In this document: in pieces, positions 36,285 through 45,599 of the stretch
How the letters are laid out: the number at the start of each line of letters is the position of its first letter
Numbering within the stretch: position 1 is the stretch's first letter
Notes under the pieces: generated by a model
The model's database searches: none
Seen by the model: the letters and a program-made list of their open reading frames with translations, nothing else
What the model was told of the DNA's origin: nothing
Translations under genes and position numbers: made by a program
Source: Nonomuraea aurantiaca
Lineage (GTDB): Bacteria > Actinomycetota > Actinomycetes > Streptosporangiales > Streptosporangiaceae
NCBI RefSeq assembly: GCF_020215705.1
Contig: NZ_JAIWNB010000001.1
Span: 992,001-1,056,000, forward strand
Direction of reading: 5' to 3'
DNA length: 64,000 nt

Positions 36285-36905
36285 TCAGTCCTCCGCGAGG
36301 ATCTGGAAAACGGACTTGCGTGTCTGCTTGAGCAGCTTCTTGGCCCGGGCGACCTGCTGGTCGTTGGCCGTCCGCGCCAGGTGGCTGAACGCCTCGTTGA
36401 GCTGCGCCCACAGCAGCCGCAGCTCGTGCCGGTCCTCGGGCACGGAGCGCGCCACCTCGTCCCAGGGCGGCTCGCCTTCGAGGTGCCGTACGGCCTGCTC
36501 GCGGCCCCGCTCGGTCAGGCTGTAGAGCCGGGAGCCGCCGGTGTCGTCGCCGGTGGCCAGGCCCTCGTCCTCCAGTTGCTGGAGCGCCGGATAGACCGAG
36601 CCGGGGCTGGGCCGCCACACTCCGCGGCTGCGCTCCTCGATGTCCTGGATCATCTGGTAGCCGTTCTTCGGCCCCTCGGCGAGCAGGCTCAGCAGCGCGG
36701 CCCTGACGTCTCCCCGCCGTACGCGCGGAGCGCCGCCTTCCCAGCCCATCGGGGGTGCGTCGGGCAGGCCGCCCATGCCCGGCACACCTCCCATTCCCGG
36801 CCCGCCGCTCGAAAAGCCCGGCGGGCCGGGCGGACCGGGCGGGCCCGGGGGGAGCGGCGGCGGTGGGGCGCCGGGCGGCCCTTCCCAAAGGTGTGGATCA
36901 CGCAT
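36285..36905 (-). CDS. PadR-family repressor with Pro/Gly-rich N-terminal extension
   Basis: The 206-aa protein has a PadR winged helix (about 65-135: VRAALLSLLAEGPKNGYQMI, then PGSVYPALQQLEDEGL) and a C-terminal dimerisation helix pair. The first 55 residues are an unusual collagen-like Pro/Gly run. PadR factors usually repress their own operon and respond to a ligand exported by it, fitting the ABC exporter downstream. ATG 36905 has GGAGG 4 nt away; GTG 36908 overlaps it. The operator at 36913-36953 sits directly upstream. Confidence 0.92.
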   Translation of the reverse strand: MRDPHLWEGPPGAPPPPLPPGPPGPPGPPGFSSGGPGMGGVPGMGGLPDAPPMGWEGGAPRVRRGDVRAALLSLLAEGPKNGYQMIQDIEERSRGVWRPSPGSVYPALQQLEDEGLATGDDTGGSRLYSLTERGREQAVRHLEGEPPWDEVARSVPEDRHELRLLWAQLNEAFSHLARTANDQQVARAKKLLKQTRKSVFQILAED

Positions 36906-36912
36906 CACGCCT

Positions 36913-36953
36913 CCAACTATCGAGATAGCGTGACGATATATCTAGATAGTTGG
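36913..36953. promoter_or_regulatory. PadR operator
   Basis: CCAACTATCGAGATA (36913-36927) and TATCTAGATAGTTGG (36939-36953) match in 14 of 15 positions as inverted repeats, 11 bp apart. TATCTAGATA is itself a palindrome. The very AT-rich core in a GC-rich genome and its position at the padR start suggest autorepression. Confidence 0.75.
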
Positions 36954-36990
36954 CGAGAAAAGCCCTATTTCGCGGCGTTGTAACGCCTTG

Positions 36991-37575
36991 TTAGTGAGCG
37001 TTAACTGAAGCCGCGATGGCGGCCCGGGCCATCGCGTGCAGCAGGAGGCGCATGGCCCGCGCGGGCAGCTCGCCGGCGCTGTGGGGCGTGGAGTTCAGCA
37101 GGCCGAACACGGCGTGCGTGGCGGCCCGCAGTCGCGGGGGCGGGCACGACGGGTGCAGCTCGGCCAGCACGGTGACCCATTCCTCGACGTACAGCCGCTG
37201 CAGCCGCCTGATCTGCCGCCGCTCCGGCTCGGGCACGTTGCCCAGCTCCCTGTCGTGCACGGTGATCAGCGCGGGCTGTTCGAGCGCGAAGGTGATCTGC
37301 ACGTTAAGGAGCGCGTCGAGCGTCTCCTCGGGCCCGCCGGGCGAGGTGACCGCCGCGGCGGCCGACTCGCGCAGCCGCGAGCTGATGCCCAGCAGCATCT
37401 CGGCGAGCAGCGCCTCCTTGCCGCTGAAGTGGCGATAGAGCGCCGGCCCTGAGACGCCGACGGCGCCGCCGATGTCCTCGATCGAGACGCCGTGGAAGCC
37501 GCGCGCGGCGAACAGGTTCGCGGCCGCGCCGAGGATCTCCAGGCGCCGGCTGCCCCGGCTCCGCGTCGTCGTCAC
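36991..37575 (-). CDS. TetR-family regulator of the leucine/isovalerate operon
   Basis: The 194-aa protein has the TetR HTH (RLEILGAAANLFAARGFHGV, then IGGAVGVSGPALYRHFSGKEALL) and a helical ligand-binding domain. It is divergent from the accD-accA-lyase-acyl-CoA dehydrogenase operon. That arrangement matches the mycobacterial Rv2506 regulator and its Rv2499c-Rv2505c neighbourhood, as I recall it. The GTG at 37575 has no Shine-Dalgarno but has TACCAT 7 nt upstream. An acyl-CoA effector is likely by analogy. Confidence 0.85.
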   Translation of the reverse strand: MTTTRSRGSRRLEILGAAANLFAARGFHGVSIEDIGGAVGVSGPALYRHFSGKEALLAEMLLGISSRLRESAAAAVTSPGGPEETLDALLNVQITFALEQPALITVHDRELGNVPEPERRQIRRLQRLYVEEWVTVLAELHPSCPPPRLRAATHAVFGLLNSTPHSAGELPARAMRLLLHAMARAAIAASVNAH

Positions 37576-37592
37576 GTCTCACATGGTAGACG

Positions 37593-37627
37593 GTTACGTT
37601 AATGATGACTAACATCGGCCTCATAAC
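37593..37627 (+). promoter_or_regulatory. accD promoter with overlapping operator
   Basis: TTAATG (37599-37604), a 17-bp gap and CATAAC (37622-37627) form a -35/-10 pair reading towards accD. GTTA-N13-TAAC (37593-37613), with inner TTAATGATGACTAA, overlaps the -35 and is the probable TetR site. Confidence 0.5.
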
Positions 37628-37639
37628 GGAAGGGGACAC

Positions 37640-39208
37640 ATGAGCGACTGGCCGGTGCTGAACTCGGCCGCGGACCCCGGAAGCGAGGCGTTCAAGCACA
37701 ACGCCGAGCTCAACGAGCGGCTCGCCGCCGACCTGCTGGAGCGCCTCGCCGTGGCCGCCGCGGGCGGCCCCGAGCGGTCGCGGCAGCGCCACGTCGAACG
37801 CGGCAAGCTGCTGCCTCGCGACCGCGTCGACGGCCTGCTCGACCCCGGCTCCCGCTTCCTGGAGCTGTCGCCGCTGGCCGCCAACGGCCTCTACGACGAC
37901 CAGGCGCCGGCCGCCGGGATCATCACCGGCGTCGGCCGGATCGCCGGGCGCGAGTGCGTGGTCGTGGCCAACGACGCCACCGTGAAGGGCGGCACGTACT
38001 ACCCGATCACCGTCAAGAAGCACCTGCGCGCGCAGGAGGTGGCGCTGCACAACCACCTGCCGTGCGTGTACCTGGTCGACTCGGGCGGCGCGTTCCTCCC
38101 CAAGCAGGACGAGGTCTTCCCCGACCGGGAGCACTTCGGGCGCATCTTCTACAACCAGGCCACGATGTCCGCGCGCGGCATCCCGCAGATCGCCGCCGTG
38201 CTCGGATCGTGTACGGCGGGCGGCGCGTACGTCCCGGCCATGAGCGACGAAGCCGTCATCGTCCGCGACCAGGGCACCATCTTCCTCGGCGGCCCGCCGC
38301 TGGTGAAGGCGGCCACCGGCGAGGAGGTCACGGCCGAGGAGCTGGGCGGCGGCGACCTGCACGCCCGCGTCAGCGGCGTCACCGACCACCTGGCCGACGA
38401 CGACGCGCACGCGCTGGCCATCGTCCGCGACATCGTCTCCACGCTGGCCCCGAAAGCCGAACGGCCCTGGGACCGGGCCGAGCCCGAGGAGCCCCGCCAC
38501 GACCCGCGCGACCTCTACGGGATCGTGCCCGCCGACACCCGCCGGCCGTACGAGGTGCGGGAGATCATCGCACGACTCGTCGACGGCTCGCGGTTCCTGG
38601 AGTTCAAGGCCGAGTACGGCGCGACGCTGGTCACCGGCTTCGCCCACCTGCACGGGCACCCGGTCGGGATCGTCGCGAACAACGGCATCCTGTTCGGCGA
38701 GTCCGCGCTGAAGGGGGCGCACTTCATCGAGCTGTGCGACCGCAGGCGCATCCCGCTGGTGTTCCTGCAGAACATCAGCGGGTTCATGGTCGGCAAGGCG
38801 TACGAGGCGGGCGGCATCGCCAAGCACGGCGCCAAGATGGTCACCGCGGTCTCCTGCGCCAGAGTGCCGAAGTTCACCGTGGTGATCGGCGGGTCGTTCG
38901 GCGCGGGCAACTACGCGATGGCCGGGCGGGCGTACTCGCCCAGGTTCCTGTGGATGTGGCCGAACGCCCGCATCTCGGTCATGGGCGGCGAGCAGGCCGC
39001 GAACGTGCTCACCACCGTCGGCAACGCCGACGCGGAGGCCATCAGGGCCCAGTACGAGCACCAGGGCAATCCCTACTACTCCACGGCCCGGCTGTGGGAC
39101 GACGGCGTGATCGACCCGCTCGACACCCGGACGGTCCTCGGCCTGGCACTCTCCGCGGCGGCCAACGCCCCGCTCGACCCCGTCGGCTACGGCGTCTTCC
39201 GGATGTGA
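37640..39208 (+). CDS. accD1: Acyl-CoA carboxylase beta subunit, methylcrotonyl-CoA type
   Basis: The 522-aa carboxyltransferase has [48 protein letters not shown] and [19 protein letters not shown], the hallmarks of methylcrotonyl/geranyl-type beta subunits. It transfers carboxyl from biotin to 3-methylcrotonyl-CoA in leucine degradation, as inferred from the HMG-CoA lyase two genes on. GGAAGGGG precedes ATG. Its stop overlaps the accA start (GTGA). Confidence 0.92.
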   Translation: MSDWPVLNSAADPGSEAFKHNAELNERLAADLLERLAVAAAGGPERSRQRHVERGKLLPRDRVDGLLDPGSRFLELSPLAANGLYDDQAPAAGIITGVGRIAGRECVVVANDATVKGGTYYPITVKKHLRAQEVALHNHLPCVYLVDSGGAFLPKQDEVFPDREHFGRIFYNQATMSARGIPQIAAVLGSCTAGGAYVPAMSDEAVIVRDQGTIFLGGPPLVKAATGEEVTAEELGGGDLHARVSGVTDHLADDDAHALAIVRDIVSTLAPKAERPWDRAEPEEPRHDPRDLYGIVPADTRRPYEVREIIARLVDGSRFLEFKAEYGATLVTGFAHLHGHPVGIVANNGILFGESALKGAHFIELCDRRRIPLVFLQNISGFMVGKAYEAGGIAKHGAKMVTAVSCARVPKFTVVIGGSFGAGNYAMAGRAYSPRFLWMWPNARISVMGGEQAANVLTTVGNADAEAIRAQYEHQGNPYYSTARLWDDGVIDPLDTRTVLGLALSAAANAPLDPVGYGVFRM

Positions 39209-41211
39209 CCACGTTGACCACGCTGCCCATGTTCACCTGTGTTCTCGTCGCCAACCGGGGCGAGATCGCCGTCCGGGTCATCCGCACGCTGCGCGCGCTC
39301 GGCATCACGTCGGTGGCCGTCCACACGGCCTCGGACGCGGACGCCCGCCACGTCCGCGAGGCAGACACAGCCCTCCAGATCCCGAAATATCTGGACATGG
39401 GGGCGATGGTGGCGGCGGCCGAGGCGTCCGGGGCGCAGGCCGTACACCCGGGATACGGGTTCCTCGCGGAGAACGCCGAGTTCGCCCGCCGCTGCGCCGA
39501 GGCGGGGCTGGTCTTCGTCGGCCCGCCGCCCGAGGCCATCGACGCCATGGGCGACAAGATCCGCGCCAAGGCCACCGTCTCGGCGGCCGGGGTCCCCGTG
39601 GTGCCGGGCGGCGCCGAGCCCGGCGACTCGCTGCTGTCCTGGACGGACTTCCCCGCCCTGATCAAGCCGTCGGCGGGCGGGGGCGGCAAGGGCATGGTGC
39701 TGGTCCGTTCGGCCGCCGAGCTGCCCGACGCGCTGGAGTCCGCCCGCCGTACGGCCCGCTCCGCGTTCGGTGATGAGACCCTGCTGATCGAGCGCTACGT
39801 CGAGAACCCCCGCCACATCGAGATCCAGGTCCTGGCCGACGCCCACGGCAACGTCGTCCACCTGGGCGAACGCGAGTGCAGCCTGCAACGCCGCCACCAG
39901 AAGATCATCGAGGAGGCCCCGTCCCCCTTCGTCGACGCCGCGATGCGGGAGCGGATGGGCGCCGCGGCGGTGGAGGCCGCCCGCGCGGTGGGCTACATGA
40001 GCGCGGGCACGGTCGAGTTCATCGTCGACGGCACGACCGGCGAGCACCACTTCATGGAGATGAACACCCGTCTCCAGGTGGAGCACCCGGTCACCGAGCT
40101 GGTCACGGACCTCGACCTGGTGGAGCTCCAGCTCCGGGTCGCGGCGGGCGAGCCGCTGCCCTTCACCCAGGACGAGGTACGCCTCCGCGGCCACGCCGTC
40201 GAGGCCCGCGTCTACGCCGAGGACCCGGCGCGCGGCTTCCTGCCCACGGGCGGCCGGGTGCTGCGCCTGGCGGAGCCCGGCGGCCTCCGGGTGGGCTCGG
40301 GGCCGGTCGAGGGCGGTGTCCGGGTCGACTCGGGGCTGGTCGAGGGCGGTGTCGTGGGCAGCGAGTTCGACCCGATGCTGGCCAAGGTCATCGCGTGGGC
40401 GCCCACGCGGGAGGCGGCCTTCCGGCGGCTCGACCAGGCCCTCGCCGAGACGGTCGTGCTCGGGGTGATCACGAACGTGCCGTTCCTGCGGGCGCTCGCG
40501 GCGCACCCGGAGGTGCGGGCGGGCGAGCTCGACACCGGGCTGGTCGAGCGGGTCCTGCCCGCGCTGGTCCCGGCCGCCGGCCCGCCCGACGAAGTGCTGG
40601 CCGCCGCCGCGCTGGCCTTCCACGCCGTGCCTCAGGGTACGGATCCGTGGGAGGTCGCGGACGGCTGGCGGGTCGGCGAGCGCGCGTGGACGGCCTGGCG
40701 GCTGGAGTCGCGGGACGGCGTCCACACGATCCAGGTACGCGGCCTGCCCGACAAATCAGCAGAAATCCGCATCGGGCGCGCACCCCAGGAGACCGGGGAG
40801 GCCGTCCCGGCCAGGCTTGTGGTCGACGGCGCCAAGCTGACGATCACCCTGGCCGACCGTACCCACCACTACACCCTCGCCCGCCACGACGACACCCTCT
40901 GGCTGGGCAGGGACGGACAGTCCTGGGCTCTGACCCGCCACCGCATCGGCGACCCCGGCGACCGCCCCGGCGCCGCGCACGCGGGCGACGGCGTGGTCAG
41001 AAGCCCCATGCCGGGCACCGTCCTGGTCGTCAAGGCCCAGCCGGGCGACCGGGTGAGCGCGGGCCAGCCGCTCCTCATCGTGGAGGCCATGAAGATGGAA
41101 CACACCGTCACCGCCCCCTGCGACGGACGGGTCACCGAGCTGCCCGTGCAGGCGGGCCAGCCGGTCGACATGGACGCCGTCCTGGCCGTCGTCACCGCGG
41201 GGGAGTCCTGA
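39205..41211 (+). CDS. accA1: Acyl-CoA carboxylase alpha subunit (biotin carboxylase + BCCP)
   Basis: The 668-aa protein has a biotin carboxylase N-terminus ([20 protein letters not shown]), ATP-grasp [11 protein letters not shown] (about 154-164), [16 protein letters not shown], and a C-terminal biotinyl domain with EAMKMEH, where Lys630 is biotinylated. GTG 39205 overlaps the accD stop; ATG 39229 is possible. An 11-residue duplication in the segment carrying the conserved RVDSG arginine (residues 362-383) is unusual. It works with AccD1 as methylcrotonyl-CoA carboxylase. Confidence 0.92.
   Translation: MTTLTTLPMFTCVLVANRGEIAVRVIRTLRALGITSVAVHTASDADARHVREADTALQIPKYLDMGAMVAAAEASGAQAVHPGYGFLAENAEFARRCAEAGLVFVGPPPEAIDAMGDKIRAKATVSAAGVPVVPGGAEPGDSLLSWTDFPALIKPSAGGGGKGMVLVRSAAELPDALESARRTARSAFGDETLLIERYVENPRHIEIQVLADAHGNVVHLGERECSLQRRHQKIIEEAPSPFVDAAMRERMGAAAVEAARAVGYMSAGTVEFIVDGTTGEHHFMEMNTRLQVEHPVTELVTDLDLVELQLRVAAGEPLPFTQDEVRLRGHAVEARVYAEDPARGFLPTGGRVLRLAEPGGLRVGSGPVEGGVRVDSGLVEGGVVGSEFDPMLAKVIAWAPTREAAFRRLDQALAETVVLGVITNVPFLRALAAHPEVRAGELDTGLVERVLPALVPAAGPPDEVLAAAALAFHAVPQGTDPWEVADGWRVGERAWTAWRLESRDGVHTIQVRGLPDKSAEIRIGRAPQETGEAVPARLVVDGAKLTITLADRTHHYTLARHDDTLWLGRDGQSWALTRHRIGDPGDRPGAAHAGDGVVRSPMPGTVLVVKAQPGDRVSAGQPLLIVEAMKMEHTVTAPCDGRVTELPVQAGQPVDMDAVLAVVTAGES
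40288..40353 (+). repeat. 33-bp tandem duplication in accA
   Basis: Positions 40288-40320 and 40321-40353 are identical at 30 of 33 bases. They encode [11 protein letters not shown] and [11 protein letters not shown], so the segment with the conserved biotin-carboxylase arginine is duplicated. Confidence 0.95.
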
Positions 41212-42122
41212 TGCGCAGGCCGTACCCGATGGAGGGCCTTCCGCACCAGGTCACCGTCTATGAGGTGGGCCCGCGCGACGGCCTGCAGAACGAGTCCGCG
41301 ATCGTCCCGGTCGAGGTCAAGGCCGAGTTCATCGACCGGCTCGCCGACGCGGGCCACCGGGTGATCGAGGCCACCAGCTTCGTCCACCCCACCTGGGTGC
41401 CGCAGCTGGCCGACGCGGAAGAGCTGCTCACCAGGCTCGACCGGCGGCCGGGCGTGCGCTACCCGGTGCTCGTCCCGAACGCGCGCGGCCTGGACCGGGC
41501 GCTGGCGCACGACGTCGAGGAGATCGCCGTCTTCGCCAGCGCCACCGAGACCTTCGCCGCCAAGAACCTGAACCGGAGTCTGGAGAGCCAGTTCGACATG
41601 TTCGAGCCGGTCGTGGCCAGGGCGATCGACAACGGCGTCAAGGTGCGCGCGTACGTCTCGATGTGCTTCGGCGACCCGTGGGAGGGCCCGACGCCGATCG
41701 CGCAGGTCGTCGCGGTCGGTGAGCGGCTGCTCGGCCTCGGCTGCCACGAACTGTCGCTCGGCGACACCATCGGCGTCGGCACCCCGGGCCATGTGACCGC
41801 GCTGATCGAGGCGTTCCGCGATCCCGACCGGCTGGCCGTGCACTTCCACGACACCTACGGCCAGGCCCTGGCCAACACGCTGGCCGCGCTCCGGTCGGGC
41901 GTGACCGTCGTCGACGCCTCGACCGGCGGCATCGGCGGCTGCCCCTACGCCGAGTCGGCCACCGGCAACCTCGCCACCGAGGACCTCGTGTGGATGCTGC
42001 ACGGGCTCGGCATCGACACCGGCCTCGATCTCGACAAGCTCGTCTCCACGAGCACCTGGCTGGCCGAGCGGCTCGGCCGCCCCAGCCCGTCCCGCGTCGT
42101 CCAGGCCCTCGCGAAAGGCTGA
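41211..42122 (+). CDS. mvaB: Hydroxymethylglutaryl-CoA lyase
   Basis: The 303-aa TIM-barrel enzyme has YEVGPRDGLQNE (R-D metal/catalytic motif), VSMCFGDPWEG, HFHDTYGQALANTL with metal His residues, and GGIGGCPYAESATGN with the catalytic Cys. It cleaves HMG-CoA to acetoacetate and acetyl-CoA, the last step of leucine degradation. The start ATG overlaps the accA stop (TGATG). Confidence 0.93.
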   Translation: MRRPYPMEGLPHQVTVYEVGPRDGLQNESAIVPVEVKAEFIDRLADAGHRVIEATSFVHPTWVPQLADAEELLTRLDRRPGVRYPVLVPNARGLDRALAHDVEEIAVFASATETFAAKNLNRSLESQFDMFEPVVARAIDNGVKVRAYVSMCFGDPWEGPTPIAQVVAVGERLLGLGCHELSLGDTIGVGTPGHVTALIEAFRDPDRLAVHFHDTYGQALANTLAALRSGVTVVDASTGGIGGCPYAESATGNLATEDLVWMLHGLGIDTGLDLDKLVSTSTWLAERLGRPSPSRVVQALAKG

Positions 42123-42128
42123 CCCGCC

Positions 42129-43265
42129 ATGCTGACCGACGAGTACGAAGAGCTGCGCAAGACCGTCGAGGCGTTCGCCCGCGACGTGGTGGCGCCGGTG
42201 ATCGGCGACTACTACGAGCGGGAGGAGTTCCCGTACGACATCGTGCGCCGGATGGGCGCGATGGGCCTGTTCGGCCTGCCCTTCCCCGAGGAGTACGGCG
42301 GCATGGGCGGCGACTACTTCGCGCTCTGCCTGGCCCTGGAGGAGCTGGCGCGCGCCGACTCCAGCGTGGCGATCACGCTGGAGGCCGCGGTGTCGCTGGG
42401 CGCCATGCCGATCTACCGATTCGGTACGCCCGAGCAGCGGACGACCTGGCTGCCCGGAATGGCGGCGGGCGAGACCCTCGGCGCGTTCGGCCTGACGGAG
42501 CCCGGCGGCGGCTCCGACGTGCCCGGCGGCATGCGCACCACGGCCACGCTCGACGGCGCCGAATGGGTGATCAACGGCACCAAGGCGTTCATCACCAACT
42601 CGGGCACCGACATCACCGGCGTGGTCGGCGTCGCCGCGCTGACCGGCGAGCGGGAGATCTCCACCATCCTCGTGCCGTCCGGGACGCCCGGATTCACGGT
42701 CTCGAAGAAGTACTCCAAGGTCGGCTGGAACGCCTCCGACACCAGGGAGCTGTCCTTCTCCGACTGCCGCGTCCCCGCCGCGAACCTGCTCGGTGAGCGC
42801 GGCCGCGGCTACGCCCAGTTCCTGCAGACGCTCGACGAGGGCCGCATCGCCATCGCCGCCGTCGGCGTCGGCCTGGCCCAGGGCTGCGTGGACGAATGCC
42901 TGCGCTACGTCAGGGACAGACGCGCGTTCGGTCACCCGATCGGCCACTACCAGGCCATCCAGTTCAAGATCGCCGACATGGAGGCCCGCGCCCACACCGC
43001 CCGCCTGGCCTACTACCACGCGGCCGAGAAGATGCTGGCCGGCGTGCCGTTCAAGAAGGAGGCGGCGATCGCCAAGCTCGTCTCCTCCAACGCCGCCATG
43101 GACAACTCCCGAGAGGCGACGCAGGTCTTCGGCGGCTACGGGTTCATGAACGAGTTCCCGGTGGGCCGCTTCTACCGCGACGCCAAGATCCTGGAGATCG
43201 GCGAGGGCACCAGCGAGGTGCAGCGCATGCTGATCGCCCGTCAGCTGGGGCTGGGCGACCTGTAA
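42129..43265 (+). CDS. Acyl-CoA dehydrogenase, probably isovaleryl-CoA
   Basis: The 378-aa flavoprotein has FGLTEPGGGSDV, FITNSGTD, DEGRIAIAAVGVGLAQG, RRAFGHPIGHYQAIQFKIADM, FGGYGFMNEFPVGRFYRDAKILEIGEGTSEVQRMLIAR. In that last motif the Glu of IGEGTSE lies one residue from the usual medium-chain catalytic position. The operon makes isovaleryl-CoA dehydrogenase the likely role (first step towards 3-methylcrotonyl-CoA). It starts 6 nt after the lyase. A methylglutaconyl-CoA hydratase is not in the window. Confidence 0.9.
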   Translation: MLTDEYEELRKTVEAFARDVVAPVIGDYYEREEFPYDIVRRMGAMGLFGLPFPEEYGGMGGDYFALCLALEELARADSSVAITLEAAVSLGAMPIYRFGTPEQRTTWLPGMAAGETLGAFGLTEPGGGSDVPGGMRTTATLDGAEWVINGTKAFITNSGTDITGVVGVAALTGEREISTILVPSGTPGFTVSKKYSKVGWNASDTRELSFSDCRVPAANLLGERGRGYAQFLQTLDEGRIAIAAVGVGLAQGCVDECLRYVRDRRAFGHPIGHYQAIQFKIADMEARAHTARLAYYHAAEKMLAGVPFKKEAAIAKLVSSNAAMDNSREATQVFGGYGFMNEFPVGRFYRDAKILEIGEGTSEVQRMLIARQLGLGDL

Positions 43266-43270
43266 ACCGA

Positions 43271-44041
43271 TCAGTTCGACGTGCCGAGCTTCTCGGCGAC
43301 CGATCTGGCCATGTCCAGGGCGCCCTTGGTCAGCCTGCCCGCCGGGTCCTCGGTGACGCGCCGCTGGTAGGTCACCTGGATCACCGCGTTGCTGACCCGG
43401 ACGCCGGCGGTCGCGATGGTCGGCCCCCTGCCCGTGTCGCCGGGCAGCGTGTACAGGGTGGTCCAGGAGGCGTCGCCGATGGGCGGCTCGGCGGGTGCGG
43501 AGATCTTGGCCAGAAGTACGGCCTCCTGCCGCTGCGCCCTGAACTGCTCGTGCGCCGCCGCCACGTCGCCTGGGAACACCTTCACGTACACCTGGAGCCG
43601 GAACTGCATGTTGCCCGGCATCCCCGAACCGGGCGCGAGCGTCGACCACTCGCACTCCTCGGCCTTGATCTGCGTCTTGTCCGGGAACAACGTCAGCTTC
43701 TTGACCAGGTCCTCGTCCGTGACCGTACAGGGGTCGACGGTCTTGGTGAAGGTGGCGGCCCCGGTCGGCGCGGGCTCGCTCGTGGTGGCCTGCTCGGTGG
43801 GCGAAGCCTCGCTGGGTGAGGGCTCGGCCGCCCGCGTGGTCTTGACGGGTACGGCCACGGCCTCCGTCTTGTCGGGCTGCCGGGTGAGCAGGAACAGGAC
43901 GGTGAACAGCATGAGCACGACCACGGCCGCCGCCCCGCTCAGGATCGCCGGCGTCACCCGCAGGCCGGGGCGGGACTGCTGGGTGGGAGCGGTGCGCGGC
44001 ACGGCCGCGGTCGGGAAGTCTTGCTGCTGGTAGTCGTTCAT
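43271..44041 (-). CDS. Membrane protein with extracellular two-Cys sensor domain (kinase-associated)
   Basis: This 256-aa protein has a short cytoplasmic Pro/Thr-rich N-terminus, one transmembrane helix (about 33-56, ILSGAAAVVVLMLFTVLFLLT), a Ser/Thr/Pro linker and an outside domain. That domain has DPCTVTDEDLVKKL, CEWSTL, VRVSNAVIQVTY and a final helix MARSVAEKL. The same C...C-x-W...SN-(V/I) pattern forms the outside part of the three kinases upstream and the protein at 48880. It overlaps the kinase stop by ATGA, so the two are coupled. It looks like a stand-alone version of the kinase sensor (DUF3558-like). Confidence 0.75.
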   Translation of the reverse strand: MNDYQQQDFPTAAVPRTAPTQQSRPGLRVTPAILSGAAAVVVLMLFTVLFLLTRQPDKTEAVAVPVKTTRAAEPSPSEASPTEQATTSEPAPTGAATFTKTVDPCTVTDEDLVKKLTLFPDKTQIKAEECEWSTLAPGSGMPGNMQFRLQVYVKVFPGDVAAAHEQFRAQRQEAVLLAKISAPAEPPIGDASWTTLYTLPGDTGRGPTIATAGVRVSNAVIQVTYQRRVTEDPAGRLTKGALDMARSVAEKLGTSN

Positions 44042-45597
44042 CGTGCCTTCTGGAGGGTGTCGGCCACCGCGCGGGCGGTCTTGAGAGCGGTGTCCCGGAG
44101 TTGGGGGGTCACTTTCGTGCGCTTCGGATGGCTGGCCTCCACCTGGATGATCACATTGCTGACCCGCATCCATATGGTGGTCGTCGAGGTGTGGGTGAAG
44201 CCGGCCTCGTTGTCCTGGGCGGCCGCCGCGTCTCCCGCGCGCACCGTCCTGGTGCGTGAGGTCGTCACCGTCTGCTGGGTGCCCGCCTTGGTGTCGCGGG
44301 CCCGTACGGTCTGGGTGAAGACACGTTCGGCGGCCTTGACCGTGCCGGAGTACTTGACCTTGAGGTTGATGGAGGTGTGGTCGAGGAGCCCGGTCATGCC
44401 GACCGACCAGTAGCATTCGCTCTCGTCGTAGAGGCCGGGCTGCTTGGAGTGGGAGCCGGGCAGGACGGTCTGCGCCTGGTCGTCGGTGAGCAGGGAGCAC
44501 GCCTTCGGCGGCCGGCCGAACTGGCCGTCGCCCCTGGCCGGCGTGGTCGGGGGCGCCGTGGTCGGCGATGGGGGTGGGGCCGTGGTCGAGGCGGGCTGGG
44601 CGACCTGGGTGGCCGACGCCGTGACGGAGGGGGAGCCTCCGGAGCTGTTGACGAGGACGACCGCCGTGACCGCGACGGCCGTACCCGCCGCCAGGCCGCC
44701 CAGCACGAGCGGTGTGCGGCGGCCCGTGCGGGCCCGGACCGGGATCGTGGCGGGCGCGGTCTCGCGCGGCCGGACGGGCAGCGGGACCGCCAGCGACTCC
44801 AGGTGCGCCCTGATGGCCCGGGGGTGCGGCCGGGCGGCGGGGTTCCGGTCGAGCATCGCCAGGAGCAGGCCGCCGAGCGGGCCCGCGTTGACGGGCGGCG
44901 GTGGTGGCAGCGTGAGCACGGCCGCGACGATCGCCATCGCCGAGTCGCGCTCGAACGGCGCCCGGCCCTCCGCGGCCAGGTACAGGGTGGCGCCGAGCGA
45001 CCACAGGTCGGCCATCGGGCCCGCGGGCTCGCCGCGCAGGTGTTCGGGCGCGATATAGCCGGGGGAGCCCGCGACGTCGCCGGCCTGCGCCGCGGCGGCA
45101 GCCGTACCCGCGCCGGGGGCGTCGCCTGTGTGCGCGGCGATGCCGAAGTCGGTCAGCACGACCTCGCCGACCTCGGTGATCATCACGTTGCCGGGCTTCA
45201 CGTCCCTGTGCAGGATGCCGCGATGGTGGGCGGCCTCCAGCGCGTCGAGCACGCGCAGGCCGATCGTGGCGACGTGGCCGGGCGGCAGCGGGCCGCGCGC
45301 CTTGACCAGATCGCCCAGCGACGTGCCCGCGAGCAGGTCCATGATGATCCAGGGCTGGCCGCCCTCGGAGATCACGTCGTGCACGGTGATGATCGACGGG
45401 TGGTTCAGCGCCGCCGCCGCCCTGGCCTCGCGCAGCGTGTCGACCAGGGCCCGCTGCTGGTCCTGGCCGGGCGGCAGCCGTACCTCCTTGACCGCGACCT
45501 CGCGGTGCAGCAGCTCGTCACGCGCCCGCCACACCGTGCCCGCGCCGCCCGCGGCGAGCGGGGCGAGCAGCTGGTAGCGTCCGGCGATCACGCGCAT
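44038..45597 (-). CDS. Membrane Ser/Thr kinase 1 of the sensor-domain cluster
   Basis: The 519-aa protein has a Hanks-type kinase domain (about 5-265), with Lys37 (VAVKEV), HRDVKPGN (Asp132) and DFG 150-152. A transmembrane helix lies at about 296-316. The outside sensor has KACSLLTDDQAQTVL, CYWSVG and VSNVIIQVEASHP. Glycine-loop APLAAGGAGTVW lacks the usual first Gly (A-x-G-G), but catalytic residues are intact. It starts 2 nt after the next kinase gene and overlaps the small sensor gene. Confidence 0.88.
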   Translation of the reverse strand: MRVIAGRYQLLAPLAAGGAGTVWRARDELLHREVAVKEVRLPPGQDQQRALVDTLREARAAAALNHPSIITVHDVISEGGQPWIIMDLLAGTSLGDLVKARGPLPPGHVATIGLRVLDALEAAHHRGILHRDVKPGNVMITEVGEVVLTDFGIAAHTGDAPGAGTAAAAAQAGDVAGSPGYIAPEHLRGEPAGPMADLWSLGATLYLAAEGRAPFERDSAMAIVAAVLTLPPPPPVNAGPLGGLLLAMLDRNPAARPHPRAIRAHLESLAVPLPVRPRETAPATIPVRARTGRRTPLVLGGLAAGTAVAVTAVVLVNSSGGSPSVTASATQVAQPASTTAPPPSPTTAPPTTPARGDGQFGRPPKACSLLTDDQAQTVLPGSHSKQPGLYDESECYWSVGMTGLLDHTSINLKVKYSGTVKAAERVFTQTVRARDTKAGTQQTVTTSRTRTVRAGDAAAAQDNEAGFTHTSTTTIWMRVSNVIIQVEASHPKRTKVTPQLRDTALKTARAVADTLQKAR

Positions 45598-45599
45598 GG

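Noticed and set aside
40869..43655. 928-codon minus-strand frame
   Set aside because: Antisense of the accA-lyase-dehydrogenase operon, crossing three real genes.
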